In this document: positions 1 through 8,460 of the stretch, one piece after another
Numbering within the stretch: position 1 is the stretch's first letter
Layout of the letters: each line of letters opens with the position of its first letter
NCBI GenBank assembly: GCA_025846845.1
Contig: JAOYTL010000002.1
Span: forward strand, 62,001-126,000
Length of the DNA stretch: 64,000 nt
Direction of reading: 5' to 3'
DNA from: Alloboseaceae bacterium BT-24-1
GTDB lineage: Bacteria > Pseudomonadota > Alphaproteobacteria > Rhizobiales > Beijerinckiaceae
Position numbers and translations under genes: made by a program
Notes under the pieces: model-generated
Seen by the model: only the letters and a program-made list of their open reading frames with translations
Databases searched by the model: none
Told to the model about the DNA's origin: nothing

Positions 1-1
1 A

Positions 2-1249
2 CCGAAGACGGGGATCGAGCGCTGGCTCGATGCGCGCCTGCCGATCGTGCGGCTGGTGCACGATTCGGCGATCTCCTATCCCGTGCCGCGCAACCTGAAC
101 TACCTCTGGACCTTCGGCGGCATCCTCGCCTTCATGCTGGTGGCGCAGATCATCACCGGCGTGATCCTGGCGATGCATTACACGCCGAACGCGAGCATGG
201 CGTTCAACTCCGTCGAGCACATCATGCGCGACGTGAACTTCGGCTGGCTGCTGCGCTATCTGCACTCCAACGGCGCCTCGATGTTCTTCGTCGCCGTCTA
301 CATCCACATCTTCCGCGGCCTCTATTACGGCTCGTACAAGGCGCCCCGCGAGGTGCTGTGGATCCTCGGCGTGATCATCTTCCTGCTGATGATGGCGACC
401 GCCTTCATGGGCTATGTCCTGCCCTGGGGCCAGATGTCGTTCTGGGGCGCGACCGTCATCACCAACCTGTTCTCGGCGCTGCCGGTGATCGGCGAGACGA
501 TCGTCACCTTCCTGTGGGGCGGCTATTCGGTCGACAACCCGACGCTGAACCGCTTCTTCTCGCTGCACTTCCTGCTGCCGTTCATGATCGCCGGCGTCGT
601 CGGGCTGCACATCTGGGCGCTGCACCATGTCGGCCAGAACAACCCGACCGGCGTCGAGGTGAAGGACGTCCGCAAGGACACCGTGCCGTTCACCCCCTAT
701 GCGACCATCAAGGACCTGTTCGGCATGGTCTGCTTCATGCTGGTCTTCGCCTGGTTCGTGTTCTACCAGCCGAATTTCATGGGGCATGCCGACAACTACA
801 TTCCGGCCAACCCGGCGGCGACGCCTGCTCACATCGTGCCTGAATGGTACTTCCTGCCGTTCTACGCGATCCTGCGCGCCATCCCCGACAAGCTCGGCGG
901 CGTGCTCGCCATGGGCGGCGCGATCGTGATCCTCGCCTTCCTGCCCTGGCTCGACACCTCCAAGGTCAAGTCGATGACCTATCGGCCGATCGCGCGCCAG
1001 TTCTTCTGGATGTTCGTGCTGGTCTGCATCGGCCTCGGCTATCTCGGCGCCATGCCGGCCGACGAGCCTTACGTTACGATCTCGCGCATCCTGACCGTGC
1101 TGTATTTCGGCTTCTTCGCGGCGCTGGCGCTGATCGGCATCTTCGAAAAGCCGACGCAGTTGCCGACTTCCATTGCCGACTCGGTGCTCGGCGGCTCGGG
1201 CGCACGCCTGGCCCACGCCACCGCCTCCGAACCGAACGTCAAGGGTTGA
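2..1249 (+). CDS. petB: cytochrome b of the bc1 complex (5' partial)
   Basis: This is the membrane subunit that oxidises ubiquinol and carries two hemes b, in the respiratory bc1 complex. The reading frame is open to the left edge (PKTGIERWLDARLPIV precedes the GTG at 47), so the true start lies outside the window and the GTG at 47 is internal. Visible family marks are the PRNLNYLW N-terminal region, the LPWGQMSFWGATVITN Qo-site stretch, the paired histidines around the second and fourth helices, and PEWYFLPFYAILR in the C-terminal half. It ends 4 bp before cytochrome c1. In Bradyrhizobium b and c1 are one fused polyprotein (fbcH); here they are separate genes. The Rieske gene is presumably just upstream. 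Confidence 0.97.
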   Translation, partial: PKTGIERWLDARLPIVRLVHDSAISYPVPRNLNYLWTFGGILAFMLVAQIITGVILAMHYTPNASMAFNSVEHIMRDVNFGWLLRYLHSNGASMFFVAVYIHIFRGLYYGSYKAPREVLWILGVIIFLLMMATAFMGYVLPWGQMSFWGATVITNLFSALPVIGETIVTFLWGGYSVDNPTLNRFFSLHFLLPFMIAGVVGLHIWALHHVGQNNPTGVEVKDVRKDTVPFTPYATIKDLFGMVCFMLVFAWFVFYQPNFMGHADNYIPANPAATPAHIVPEWYFLPFYAILRAIPDKLGGVLAMGGAIVILAFLPWLDTSKVKSMTYRPIARQFFWMFVLVCIGLGYLGAMPADEPYVTISRILTVLYFGFFAALALIGIFEKPTQLPTSIADSVLGGSGARLAHATASEPNVKG

Positions 1250-1253
1250 CGAG

Positions 1254-2132
1254 ATGAAGACCACCTCGTTTCGCCGCGCCCTGACGGGCCTCGTCACCGG
1301 CCTCGCCATCGCTGCAGTCTCGCCGGTCCTGGCCGCCGAAGGCGCCCCGAAGCCGCCGCGCGTGAGCTGGTCGTTTTCCGGCCCGTTCGGCACGTTCGAT
1401 CGCGCGCAATTGCAACGCGGCTTCAAGATCTACAAGGAGGTTTGCGCCTCCTGCCATGGCGCCAGCCTGGTCTCGTTCCGCAATCTTGCCGAGCCCGGCG
1501 GGCCGGAATTCTCGCGCGGCCAGGTGGCTGCGCTGGCCGCGACCTATCAGATCAAGGACGGCCCCAACGAAGCTGGCGAAATGTTCGAGCGTCCCGGCCG
1601 CCCGGCCGATCGTTTCCCGTCGCCCTTCCCGAATGAGCTGGCCGCCCGCGCGGCCAATGGCGGGGCCTATCCGGTCGATATGTCGGTGCTGGCCAAGGCG
1701 CGCACCTATGAGCGCGGCTTCCCCTGGTTCATCTTCGACATCTTCACGCAGTATCAGGAGAACGGGCCGGACTATATCCATGCGCTCCTGACCGGCTACA
1801 AGGACCCGCCGCAGGGGTTCCCGGCGCTGCTGCCCGGCCAGAACTACAACGAATACATGTCCGGCCACCTGATCGCGATGCCGAAGCCGCTCAATGACGG
1901 CCAGGTCGAGTATCCGAAGGGCGCGGACGGCAAGGCGCAGGCGCCCGAGACGGTCGATCAATACTCCAAGGACGTCACCGCCTTCATGATGTGGATGGCG
2001 GAGCCGCATCTCGAGGCGCGCAAGCGCATGGGCCTGCAGGTGATGCTCTTCCTCGCACTCTTTGCCGGCCTGCTCTACTTCACCAAGAAGAAGATCTGGT
2101 CGCGCCTGCCCGACCACGCCTCGGTGCACTGA
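1254..2132 (+). CDS. petC: cytochrome c1 of the bc1 complex
   Basis: This heme-c subunit passes electrons from the Rieske protein to soluble cytochrome c. The 292-residue product starts at the ATG 4 bp after cytochrome b. It has a cleavable signal (residues 1-28, ending VLAAEG), the heme site CASCH at 64-68, a probable axial Met in GHLIAMPKPL, and one C-terminal anchor helix (VMLFLALFAGLLYF) followed by lysines. The frame is open further upstream, but that would overlap cytochrome b and lose the signal peptide. A strong terminator follows, so the bc1 operon ends here. Confidence 0.97.
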   Translation: MKTTSFRRALTGLVTGLAIAAVSPVLAAEGAPKPPRVSWSFSGPFGTFDRAQLQRGFKIYKEVCASCHGASLVSFRNLAEPGGPEFSRGQVAALAATYQIKDGPNEAGEMFERPGRPADRFPSPFPNELAARAANGGAYPVDMSVLAKARTYERGFPWFIFDIFTQYQENGPDYIHALLTGYKDPPQGFPALLPGQNYNEYMSGHLIAMPKPLNDGQVEYPKGADGKAQAPETVDQYSKDVTAFMMWMAEPHLEARKRMGLQVMLFLALFAGLLYFTKKKIWSRLPDHASVH

Positions 2133-2150
2133 GCTAGATCTTGAGTTGGG

Positions 2151-2176
2151 AAGGGCCCCGGTGACGGGGCCCTTTT
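2151..2176 (+). terminator. Rho-independent terminator of the bc1 operon
   Basis: A perfect 8-bp stem (GGGCCCCG at 2153-2160 with CGGGGCCC at 2165-2172), extended by A-T pairs, encloses a GTGA loop and is followed by TTTT. It lies about 20 bp after the cytochrome c1 stop. Confidence 0.9.
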
Positions 2177-2201
2177 CGTTTCTGCGCCTCCTTTCAAGTC
2201 A

Positions 2202-2298
2202 GTCATCCCGGACAAGCGGCGAAGCCGCGCCGCTCCGGGATCCATTCCTGGACCGTTCCGGAATGGAACCGGGTCTCCCTCTCGTCGCCCGGGATGAC
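2202..2298. repeat. 97-bp palindromic (REP-like) intergenic element
   Basis: A perfect 10-bp terminal inverted repeat (GTCATCCCGG at 2202-2211, CCGGGATGAC at 2289-2298) encloses two nested hairpins: TCCCGG-AGCGGCG/CGCCGCT-CCGGGA on the left and CCATTCC/GGAATGG on the right. It carries no ORF. It sits between the bc1 terminator and mtnP. The architecture is that of the dispersed intergenic palindromes of Rhizobiales; copy number cannot be judged from one window. Confidence 0.7.
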
Positions 2299-2377
2299 CG
2301 CGTTTGGTCGAGCGCACCGCCGTGTTACGGCTGTCACGAATCTCGATCCTTATCCGGACAATCATCAGGGATCCGAC

Positions 2378-3253
2378 ATGGCTGAAGCGGTTCTGGGCAT
2401 CATCGGCGGCTCCGGCATCTACGACCTGCCGGGGCTCACCGATCTGCGCGAGGAGCGGATCGAGAGCCCCTGGGGCGAGCCCTCCGACGTGCTCCGGATA
2501 GGCCGGATGGGGGAGACCAGAATCGTCTTCCTGCCGCGCCATGGCCGTGGTCATGCGATCCCGCCCTCGGAGATCAACTACCGCGCCAATATCGACGTGC
2601 TGAAGCGGGCGGGCGTCACCGACCTCGTCTCGCTCTCGGCCTGCGGTTCCTACAAGGCCGAGCTCTATCCCGGCCTGTTCGTGCTGGTCGACCAGTTCGT
2701 CGATCGCACCGCCGGCCGCGCCAGCTCGTTCTTCGGCAAGGGCTGCGTCGCCCATGTCTCGGTGGCGCATCCGGTCGGGCCGGCGCTGCAGGACCGGATC
2801 GCCGCAGCGGCAACGGCGGAGGATTTGCCTTTCGTGCGGGGCGGCACGATCGTCACCATGGAAGGCCCGCAATTCTCGACGCTGGCGGAATCGCTGACCT
2901 ACAAAGGCCTCGGCTACGATCTGATCGGCATGACGGCGATGCCGGAGGCCAAGCTCGCGCGCGAGGCCGAGATCACCTACGCCACCGTCGCGATGGTGAC
3001 CGATTACGACTGCTGGCATGAGGAGCACGGTGCGGTCGACGTCGCCTCCGTGATCGCCGTGCTGCATGCCAATGCCGACAAGGCGCGCCAGCTGGTGGCG
3101 CGGCTGGCCGCCGATTTCCCGCGCGAGCGCGAGCCTTGCCCGGCCGGCTCGCACAACGCACTCGACTTCGCCATCGTCACCGCACCGGAGTTCCGCGACC
3201 CCAAGCTCATGGCCAAGCTCGATGCGGTGGCTGGGCGGGTGCTGAAAACCTGA
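2378..3253 (+). CDS. mtnP: S-methyl-5'-thioadenosine phosphorylase
   Basis: MtnP phosphorolyses methylthioadenosine (and 5'-deoxyadenosine) to adenine and the ribose 1-phosphate. The 291-residue product has GGSGIY (10-15) and RHGRGH (54-59) for phosphate binding, SACGSYK (87-93), MEGPQFST (161-168) and TDYDCW with Asp209 and Asp211. That Asp pair marks adenine-specific MTAP rather than guanosine/inosine phosphorylase. The ATG at 2378 gives the standard MTAP N-terminus; the frame is open further upstream but runs into the REP element. Products feed apt (adenine) and mtnA (sugar phosphate), which lie just downstream. Confidence 0.95.
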   Translation: MAEAVLGIIGGSGIYDLPGLTDLREERIESPWGEPSDVLRIGRMGETRIVFLPRHGRGHAIPPSEINYRANIDVLKRAGVTDLVSLSACGSYKAELYPGLFVLVDQFVDRTAGRASSFFGKGCVAHVSVAHPVGPALQDRIAAAATAEDLPFVRGGTIVTMEGPQFSTLAESLTYKGLGYDLIGMTAMPEAKLAREAEITYATVAMVTDYDCWHEEHGAVDVASVIAVLHANADKARQLVARLAADFPREREPCPAGSHNALDFAIVTAPEFRDPKLMAKLDAVAGRVLKT

Positions 3254-3341
3254 TGAACTTGAAGGAACGGAGGCAGTCAGCCGGCGTTCAGGCTCAAGGG
3301 CGGCATATGGCGCCTCTCGATGCCAACCACGGAGCTGCCCG

Positions 3342-3563
3342 ATGCGACCGCTCGTCCTGGCTTTCATCGCCCTTTGCGCCGCCGGCCCGGCCTTCGCCGG
3401 CAATACCTCGTCGAACTCCAGCTCGAATTCGTCCAACGGCGTTCACACCCGCGTCGACACCATCATCCGCGACGATGATCGCGGCCGCCGGCGCGTCTAT
3501 GAGCGCCGGATCTATCGCGACGAGCGCGAACGGCGGGCACAGCGCCGCTACTGGCGCGACTGA
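3342..3563 (+). CDS. small secreted charged protein, unknown function
   Basis: A 73-residue ORF with a clear signal peptide (MRPLVLAFIALCAAGPAFA), then a Ser/Asn-rich stretch (about 20-32), and a very Arg-rich, Tyr-containing tail with alternating acidic residues. An SD-like GGAG lies about 10 bp upstream. No known domain is recognised. It interrupts the salvage genes between mtnP and apt but shows no functional link to them. Signal peptide and codon use support a real gene. Confidence 0.6.
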   Translation: MRPLVLAFIALCAAGPAFAGNTSSNSSSNSSNGVHTRVDTIIRDDDRGRRRVYERRIYRDERERRAQRRYWRD

Positions 3564-3645
3564 GCTGCGAAACAGGCGGCGCTGCCCGGTCCGCAGTGCC
3601 GTTCCCGCCGGCTGCGCCATGCGCTAAGAGGGGGCGCCGCAGCCG

Positions 3646-4203
3646 ATGGACGAGATGATGGACCGCAGCGCCCTCGCCGATCTGAAGAACGCGATCCGGA
3701 CGATTCCCGACTATCCGGCGCCCGGCATCCAGTTCCGCGACATCACCACGCTGCTCGGCGATGCCCGCGCCTTCCGCCGCGCGGTCGACGAGCTGGTGCA
3801 GCCTTTCGCGGGCCTGAAGATCGCCAAGATCGCCGGCATCGAGGCGCGCGGCTTCATCCTCGGCGGCGCTGTTGCACACCAGCTCTCGGCCGGTTTCGTG
3901 CCGGTGCGCAAGAAGGGCAAGCTGCCGCATGAGACGGTCGGCATGCCCTATTCGCTCGAATACGGTGCCGACGAGATCGAGGTGCACAAGGATGCGGTCT
4001 CGCGCGGCGAGCGCGTCCTGCTGGTCGACGACCTCGTCGCCACCGGCGGCACGGCGGAGGCCGCGGTGAAGCTGCTCTCCTCGCTCGGCGCCGAGGTGGT
4101 CGCCGCCTGCTTCATCATCGACCTTCCGGATCTCGGCGGTGCCGAGAAGATCAGGCGGCTCGGCGTGCCGGTGCGCACGCTGGTCTCCTTCGCCGGACAT
4201 TGA
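3646..4203 (+). CDS. apt: adenine phosphoribosyltransferase
   Basis: Apt makes AMP from adenine and PRPP. The 185-residue product has the type-I PRTase signature ERVLLVDDLVATGGTAEA (122-139) and the N-terminal DYPAPGIQFRDITTLL typical of Apt. The stop is 4 bp before mtnA, so apt, mtnA and the aldolase form one transcription unit. This fits a job in recycling the adenine freed by MtnP. An internal ATG four codons in (MMDRS would start at residue 4) is a possible alternative start. Confidence 0.95.
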   Translation: MDEMMDRSALADLKNAIRTIPDYPAPGIQFRDITTLLGDARAFRRAVDELVQPFAGLKIAKIAGIEARGFILGGAVAHQLSAGFVPVRKKGKLPHETVGMPYSLEYGADEIEVHKDAVSRGERVLLVDDLVATGGTAEAAVKLLSSLGAEVVAACFIIDLPDLGGAEKIRRLGVPVRTLVSFAGH

Positions 4204-4207
4204 CGCC

Positions 4208-5317
4208 ATGAAGATCCACGGGCGGCACTACCGCACCATCTGGCTCGACGAAGACGGCTGGGGCGTACGTGTCATCGATCAGACGCGGCTGCCCTTCCAT
4301 TTCGAGACGGTGAGGCTCGCGACCGCCGAAGAGGCGGCCCATGCGATCCGCCATATGACGGTGCGCGGCGCGCCGCTGATCGGCGCGACGGCGGCCTATG
4401 GCGTGGCGCTGGCGCTACGGATCGACGTCTCCGACAACGCTCTGGAGCAGGCGCTGGCGCTGCTCGGCGCGACCCGGCCGACGGCGGTCAATCTGCACTG
4501 GGCGCTGGCCAGGATGCGCAGGCGCCTGGTCGACCTGCCGGAGGCCGAGCGCGTCGTGGCCGCCTATGCCGAGGCGGCGGCGATCTGCGACGAGGATGTC
4601 GCGCTCTGCCGCGCCATCGGCGAGCACGGGCTCGGCGTGATCCGGCAGATCGCGGCACGCAAGCCGGCGGGCGAGCCGGTCAACATCCTGACCCATTGCA
4701 ATGCCGGCTGGCTCGCCACCGTCGACTGGGGCACGGCGCTGGCGCCGATCTATCTCGCTCACGACGCCGGCATCCAAGTCCATGTCTGGGTCGACGAGAC
4801 GCGGCCGCGCAATCAGGGCGCGGCGCTGACGGCCTATGAGCTCGGAAGCCATGGCGTGCCGCATGCGGTGATCGTCGACAATGCCGGCGGCCATCTGATG
4901 CAGCACGGTGAGGTCGACATGGTGATCGTCGGCACCGACCGGACGACCGCGACCGGCGACGTCGCCAACAAGATCGGCACCTATCTCAAGGCGCTGGCCG
5001 CCAGGGACAATGGCGTGCCGTTCTACGTCGCGCTGCCGTCGCCGACGATCGACTGGACGCTGCAGGATGGGCTGAAGCAGATCCCGATCGAAGAGCGCAG
5101 CCAGCGCGAGGTCACGCATCTGTTCGGCCAGGCTGAGGATGGCAGCACCGGCTTCTTCCAGGTCGCGGCGCCGGGCAGCCCGGCGTGCAATCCGGCCTTC
5201 GACGTCACGCCGGCCCGGCTGGTCACCGGCCTGATCACCGAGCGTGGCATCGCTCCGGCGAGCGCAGAAGGCTTGGCCCGGCTCTTTCCGGATCTCGCAC
5301 AGGGACAAGCGGCATGA
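4208..5317 (+). CDS. mtnA: S-methyl-5-thioribose-1-phosphate isomerase
   Basis: MtnA converts (methylthio)ribose 1-phosphate to the ribulose 1-phosphate. The 369-residue product has the eIF2B-like isomerase fold signature: MTVRGAPLIG near residue 60, the catalytic Cys164 in THCNAG, and Asp244 in GTDR. The ATG at 4208 is chosen because it follows apt by 4 bp and gives the family N-terminus. The final ATGA overlaps the start of the aldolase gene, indicating translational coupling. No mtnB, mtnC or mtnD genes are next to it, unlike the classical methionine salvage operon. Confidence 0.95.
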   Translation: MKIHGRHYRTIWLDEDGWGVRVIDQTRLPFHFETVRLATAEEAAHAIRHMTVRGAPLIGATAAYGVALALRIDVSDNALEQALALLGATRPTAVNLHWALARMRRRLVDLPEAERVVAAYAEAAAICDEDVALCRAIGEHGLGVIRQIAARKPAGEPVNILTHCNAGWLATVDWGTALAPIYLAHDAGIQVHVWVDETRPRNQGAALTAYELGSHGVPHAVIVDNAGGHLMQHGEVDMVIVGTDRTTATGDVANKIGTYLKALAARDNGVPFYVALPSPTIDWTLQDGLKQIPIEERSQREVTHLFGQAEDGSTGFFQVAAPGSPACNPAFDVTPARLVTGLITERGIAPASAEGLARLFPDLAQGQAA

Positions 5318-5958
5318 ACGAGCAGGCGTTGCGGCAGGAGATCGTCGAGGTCGCCCAGGCGATCGACCGCGCCGGCTTCTGCCCGTCGAAATCGGGCAAT
5401 GTCTCGGCTCGCTTCGAAGGCGGGTTGCTGATCACCCCGTCGGGCCTGCCCTATGCGAAGACGAAGGCAGAGGACCTGATTCATCTCTCGCTCGACGGCG
5501 CTGTTCTCTCGGGCGAGCGCAAGCCGTCCTCGGAATGGCCGTTCCATATCGAGATCTACAAGGCGCGGCCTGATGCGCAGGCGATCGTCCACACGCACTC
5601 GCCGCGGGCCACCGCGCTCGCCAGCGCGCGCCGCGGTATCCCGGCCTTCCATTACATGATCGCGCTATGCGGCGGGGCCGATGTGCGCTGTGCCGACTAT
5701 GCCACGTTCGGCTCGCCGGAACTGGCCGCCAACGCGGTCAAGGCGCTGGATGGCCGCAAGGCGGTGCTGCTCGCCAATCACGGTGTGATCGCGCTCGGCG
5801 CGAGCCTGGCGGGCGCACATACCATCGTCGCCGAGGTCGAGAATCTCGCCGGGCAGTATCTCGACCTGCTGGCGTCGGGGCTCGAGCCGGTCATCCTCGA
5901 CGCGGCCGAGATGGAGCGTGTTTCAGCCAGGTTCGCGGGTTACGGAAAGGTCGGTTGA
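5314..5958 (+). CDS. ald2: FucA-like class II aldolase, probable (methylthio)ribulose-1-phosphate aldolase
   Basis: This is a Zn-dependent class II aldolase/adducin-family protein of 214 residues. The layout closely follows E. coli FucA: SGNVSARF, LLITPSGLPY, SSEW (Glu74), HTHS (His93, His95), NHG (His156), which give the metal and catalytic positions. Placement directly after mtnA, with a 4-bp overlap, points to (methylthio)ribulose 1-phosphate or 5-deoxyribulose 1-phosphate as substrate. Such Ald2 enzymes cleave it to DHAP plus methylthioacetaldehyde or acetaldehyde. The alternatives are a true L-fuculose-phosphate aldolase or the dehydratase MtnB; no fucose genes are nearby, and the sequence looks more like FucA than MtnB. 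Confidence 0.8.
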   Translation: MNEQALRQEIVEVAQAIDRAGFCPSKSGNVSARFEGGLLITPSGLPYAKTKAEDLIHLSLDGAVLSGERKPSSEWPFHIEIYKARPDAQAIVHTHSPRATALASARRGIPAFHYMIALCGGADVRCADYATFGSPELAANAVKALDGRKAVLLANHGVIALGASLAGAHTIVAEVENLAGQYLDLLASGLEPVILDAAEMERVSARFAGYGKVG

Positions 5959-6011
5959 TCTTAAACGCCGATCTCACCGGTTGTTAACGGCTCTCGTCTA
6001 ATGACGGCGGG

Positions 6012-7319
6012 ATGAAGCTCTCGCGCTATCTGCTCGATTCGCTCGACGCCCTTGGGATAGGCGTTTGCGAATACGATGAGCAGATGAGGGCTCTGTGCTG
6101 GAACCAGACCTTCCTGCAACTCTTCCCCGAGGACGAAGGCGAGATCTACGTCGGGGAGCCCTACGCGGATAATCTGGTGCGGTTCTATCAGCGCCGTCTT
6201 TCGCGGGAGGAAATGCCGGAGATTGCGCGGCATGTCGCAGAAGGCGTGACGCGCCACGAGAACCAGACGCAGCCCTTCGAATTCATCCACAATGGCCGCA
6301 AGCTGCGCGCATCTTCGTTGAGGGCGCCGGATGGCGGCCGCGTGCGGCTATGGCAGCGGCTGGATGTCGAGAGCCATTCCGAAACGGCCCCCGAGCTGGT
6401 GCTGCCGGTCATGGATGCGCTCCGCTTCATCCCGGACGGCGCCAGCATTCTGGATGCGAAGGAGCGGGTGATCGCCGCCAACAACGCGTTCCGGCGGCTC
6501 TACGATCTGCCAAAAGGCACGCCGGTGGTCGGCCGCACCTTGGACGAGATTATCGCCTGGTGCTGGCGCGAAGCTTCGCCAGCCGGCGCCTGGCGGGCGG
6601 CGATCAGCAACGGCCTGCGCTATGACGGTGTGCCCTTTGAGATCGAATTGCCCGGCCAGCGTTGGCTCCGGCTGATCGCGCGGCACAGCACCGGCGGCGT
6701 CAGCTTCTTCACCCATGCCGACATCACGGCCGCCAAGCGCCAGCAGATGGAGCTGCTGGAAGCGCAGGAGGCTTTGCGCCGGGCCAATGTGGCGCTGGCG
6801 GAGCTCGCCGAGACGGACGGGCTGACCGGTCTTGCCAATCACCGCCGCTTTGTCGCGCGATTGGCCGATGCGTCGGCCCGACGGGAGCCGCTCTCGCTGC
6901 TGATGATCGATGCCGATCACTTCAAGACGATCAACGATCGTTTTGGCCATCTGGTCGGCGATGCCTGCCTCAAGGCCATCGCCGAGGTCATCGCGGCCCA
7001 GATCACGTCGGCTTCGGCGCTGGTGGCCCGGGTCGGCGGCGAGGAGTTCGGTGTCCTGCTCGGCGACACGCCTATCGAGGCGGCCCAGGAGGTTGCGACG
7101 GCGATCCGTCGTGCCTTGCGGCGCGTGCCGTGGCGCCTGCTTCACAGTGAGCTGACGGGCGTGACCGTCTCGATCGGGCTTTGCGCGGGAGAAGGACCGT
7201 TGGACGGTACGAGCCTCCACGCTCGTGCCGACGAGGCGCTCTATGCCGCCAAGCGCAATGGCCGCGACCGCATCGAGATGGCGAGCCCTCCGGCGGCTTC
7301 GCGGCGAATCGCCGGTTGA
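6012..7319 (+). CDS. PAS-GGDEF diguanylate cyclase
   Basis: A 435-residue soluble protein. Two PAS-like sensor segments (about 5-120 and 125-240) lead through a short coiled coil (QMELLEAQEALRRANVALAELAE) to a GGDEF domain (about 262-425). The catalytic GGEEF is at 342-346, preceded by DADHFKTIND. It should make cyclic di-GMP. The inhibitory RxxD I-site normally found just before GGEEF is absent (SASALVAR stands there), so product inhibition is probably lost. The start is the ATG at 6012, about 50 bp after the aldolase gene. Confidence 0.92.
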   Translation: MKLSRYLLDSLDALGIGVCEYDEQMRALCWNQTFLQLFPEDEGEIYVGEPYADNLVRFYQRRLSREEMPEIARHVAEGVTRHENQTQPFEFIHNGRKLRASSLRAPDGGRVRLWQRLDVESHSETAPELVLPVMDALRFIPDGASILDAKERVIAANNAFRRLYDLPKGTPVVGRTLDEIIAWCWREASPAGAWRAAISNGLRYDGVPFEIELPGQRWLRLIARHSTGGVSFFTHADITAAKRQQMELLEAQEALRRANVALAELAETDGLTGLANHRRFVARLADASARREPLSLLMIDADHFKTINDRFGHLVGDACLKAIAEVIAAQITSASALVARVGGEEFGVLLGDTPIEAAQEVATAIRRALRRVPWRLLHSELTGVTVSIGLCAGEGPLDGTSLHARADEALYAAKRNGRDRIEMASPPAASRRIAG

Positions 7320-8330
7320 TCAGCGCTTGCGCTCGATGAAGACGCAGCCGTCGAAGCTGAAAACCGTCTCGCCGTTCTGATTGATGCCGGTGTTATGGTG
7401 GAAGAACAGGCCCCAGTCTGGACGTGACAGGCTCGGGCGCTTGTCGGCGACGGTCGAATGATAGGTGATGCGGTCGCCGGCATAGACCGGCTTCAGCCAG
7501 CGCAGATTCTTGAAGCCGGGTGAGGGGCCGAGCCGGGGCGCTGCGGTCGGCGCGAGCGCGGCCTCCTGCCGGCGGCGGTGGCTGACCATCGCCGCCATCC
7601 AGCCGGCCGCCGTATGCCAGCCGGAGGCGCAGAGGCTGCCGAAGGAGCTCTTCCTCGCTGCCTCCTCATCCATGTGGAAGGGCTGTGGATCGAAGGAGCG
7701 GGCGAAGGCGACGATCTCCTCCGGCGTGAAGACGAGGCTGCCGAGCTCCCAGGTCTGGCCGATCACCAGTTCGTCGAAGAAGCCAGGAGGGGCGGTCGGC
7801 CGAGCGGGCGGCTCGACAGCGACGGTTACGTGTGGTGGCTCGTAACTCACCGAATGCCCGAGCCAGTCACCGCCTGCCGCCTCGAAGCCGGAGCCACGGC
7901 GGCCGAACATCACCCAGTTGTTCTGTTCGACCACCGGCTCATTGCGCTGGTTCAGCAGCTCGAAGCGGAACTTCACCAGTCCCATTTCGGGTCTGGAGCG
8001 CGACTCCTTGGTCTCACTGACCGTCCAGCGCAGCTTCAGCACGTCGCCCGGCTTCACCGGCCGCAGCCATTTGACCTCCTCGACGCCGGGCGAGCCCATC
8101 GAGGTCGAGTCGAGGAAGAAGGCTTCGGCTGCCAGCCGCATCAACAATGCGCAGCTGTGCCAGCCGGACGCGATCAGCGTGCCGACGAAGCTCGCCTTCG
8201 CGTTGTCGGGATCGATGTGGAAGTCCTGCGCGTCGAACCGCTTGGCATAGGCGAGGATGTCGTCCTGCGAGACAGGAAGCGCGCCATACTCGGTCACGGA
8301 GCCGGCGACGAAGTCCTCGAAATAGAGCAT
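7320..8330 (-). CDS. double-hotdog MaoC-like dehydratase
   Basis: The 336-residue protein carries two tandem MaoC hotdog domains (about 1-155 and 180-330). Each has the hydratase-2 type motif: AKRFDAQDFHIDPDNA in the first and ARSFDPQPFHMDEEAA in the second, with the Asp and His likely to be catalytic. Members hydrate or dehydrate enoyl-CoA-type thioesters; the substrate here is unknown. Its stop directly abuts the stop of the diguanylate cyclase gene (convergent). Confidence 0.9.
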   Translation of the reverse strand: MLYFEDFVAGSVTEYGALPVSQDDILAYAKRFDAQDFHIDPDNAKASFVGTLIASGWHSCALLMRLAAEAFFLDSTSMGSPGVEEVKWLRPVKPGDVLKLRWTVSETKESRSRPEMGLVKFRFELLNQRNEPVVEQNNWVMFGRRGSGFEAAGGDWLGHSVSYEPPHVTVAVEPPARPTAPPGFFDELVIGQTWELGSLVFTPEEIVAFARSFDPQPFHMDEEAARKSSFGSLCASGWHTAAGWMAAMVSHRRRQEAALAPTAAPRLGPSPGFKNLRWLKPVYAGDRITYHSTVADKRPSLSRPDWGLFFHHNTGINQNGETVFSFDGCVFIERKR

Positions 8331-8427
8331 CGGTAGCCCATCACATTGGTCGAGCCCGCATTCTGCGTGCGGGATCGATCACGAGCGAGCGGAAAACTTG
8401 CAAACTCCGAAAGCCTACCGCGCATAG

Positions 8428-8452
8428 CGCCGGAGCAGAATGCGCTCCGGCG
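8428..8452 (-). terminator. hairpin downstream of ychF
   Basis: A perfect 9-bp stem (CGCCGGAGC at 8428-8436, GCTCCGGCG at 8444-8452) with a 7-nt loop lies 8 bp after the ychF stop. There is no clear U-run, so termination is likely but not certain. The motif also resembles a dispersed palindrome. Confidence 0.45.
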
Positions 8453-8460
8453 GCGGCGGC

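Noticed and set aside
1239..2129. Long minus-strand ORF opposite cytochrome c1
   Set aside because: Shadow frame of high-GC DNA; no SD, no domain, and the plus strand encodes a complete cytochrome c1.
2075..3436. 453-codon minus-strand ORF opposite mtnP
   Set aside because: It spans a terminator, a repeat element and mtnP; its protein is Arg/His/Asp-rich antisense translation without any family.
5314..5958. Assignment of the aldolase as MtnB (methylthioribulose-1-phosphate dehydratase)
   Set aside because: The sequence follows FucA closely and mtnC/mtnD are absent nearby, so the aldolase role is favoured; not fully excluded.
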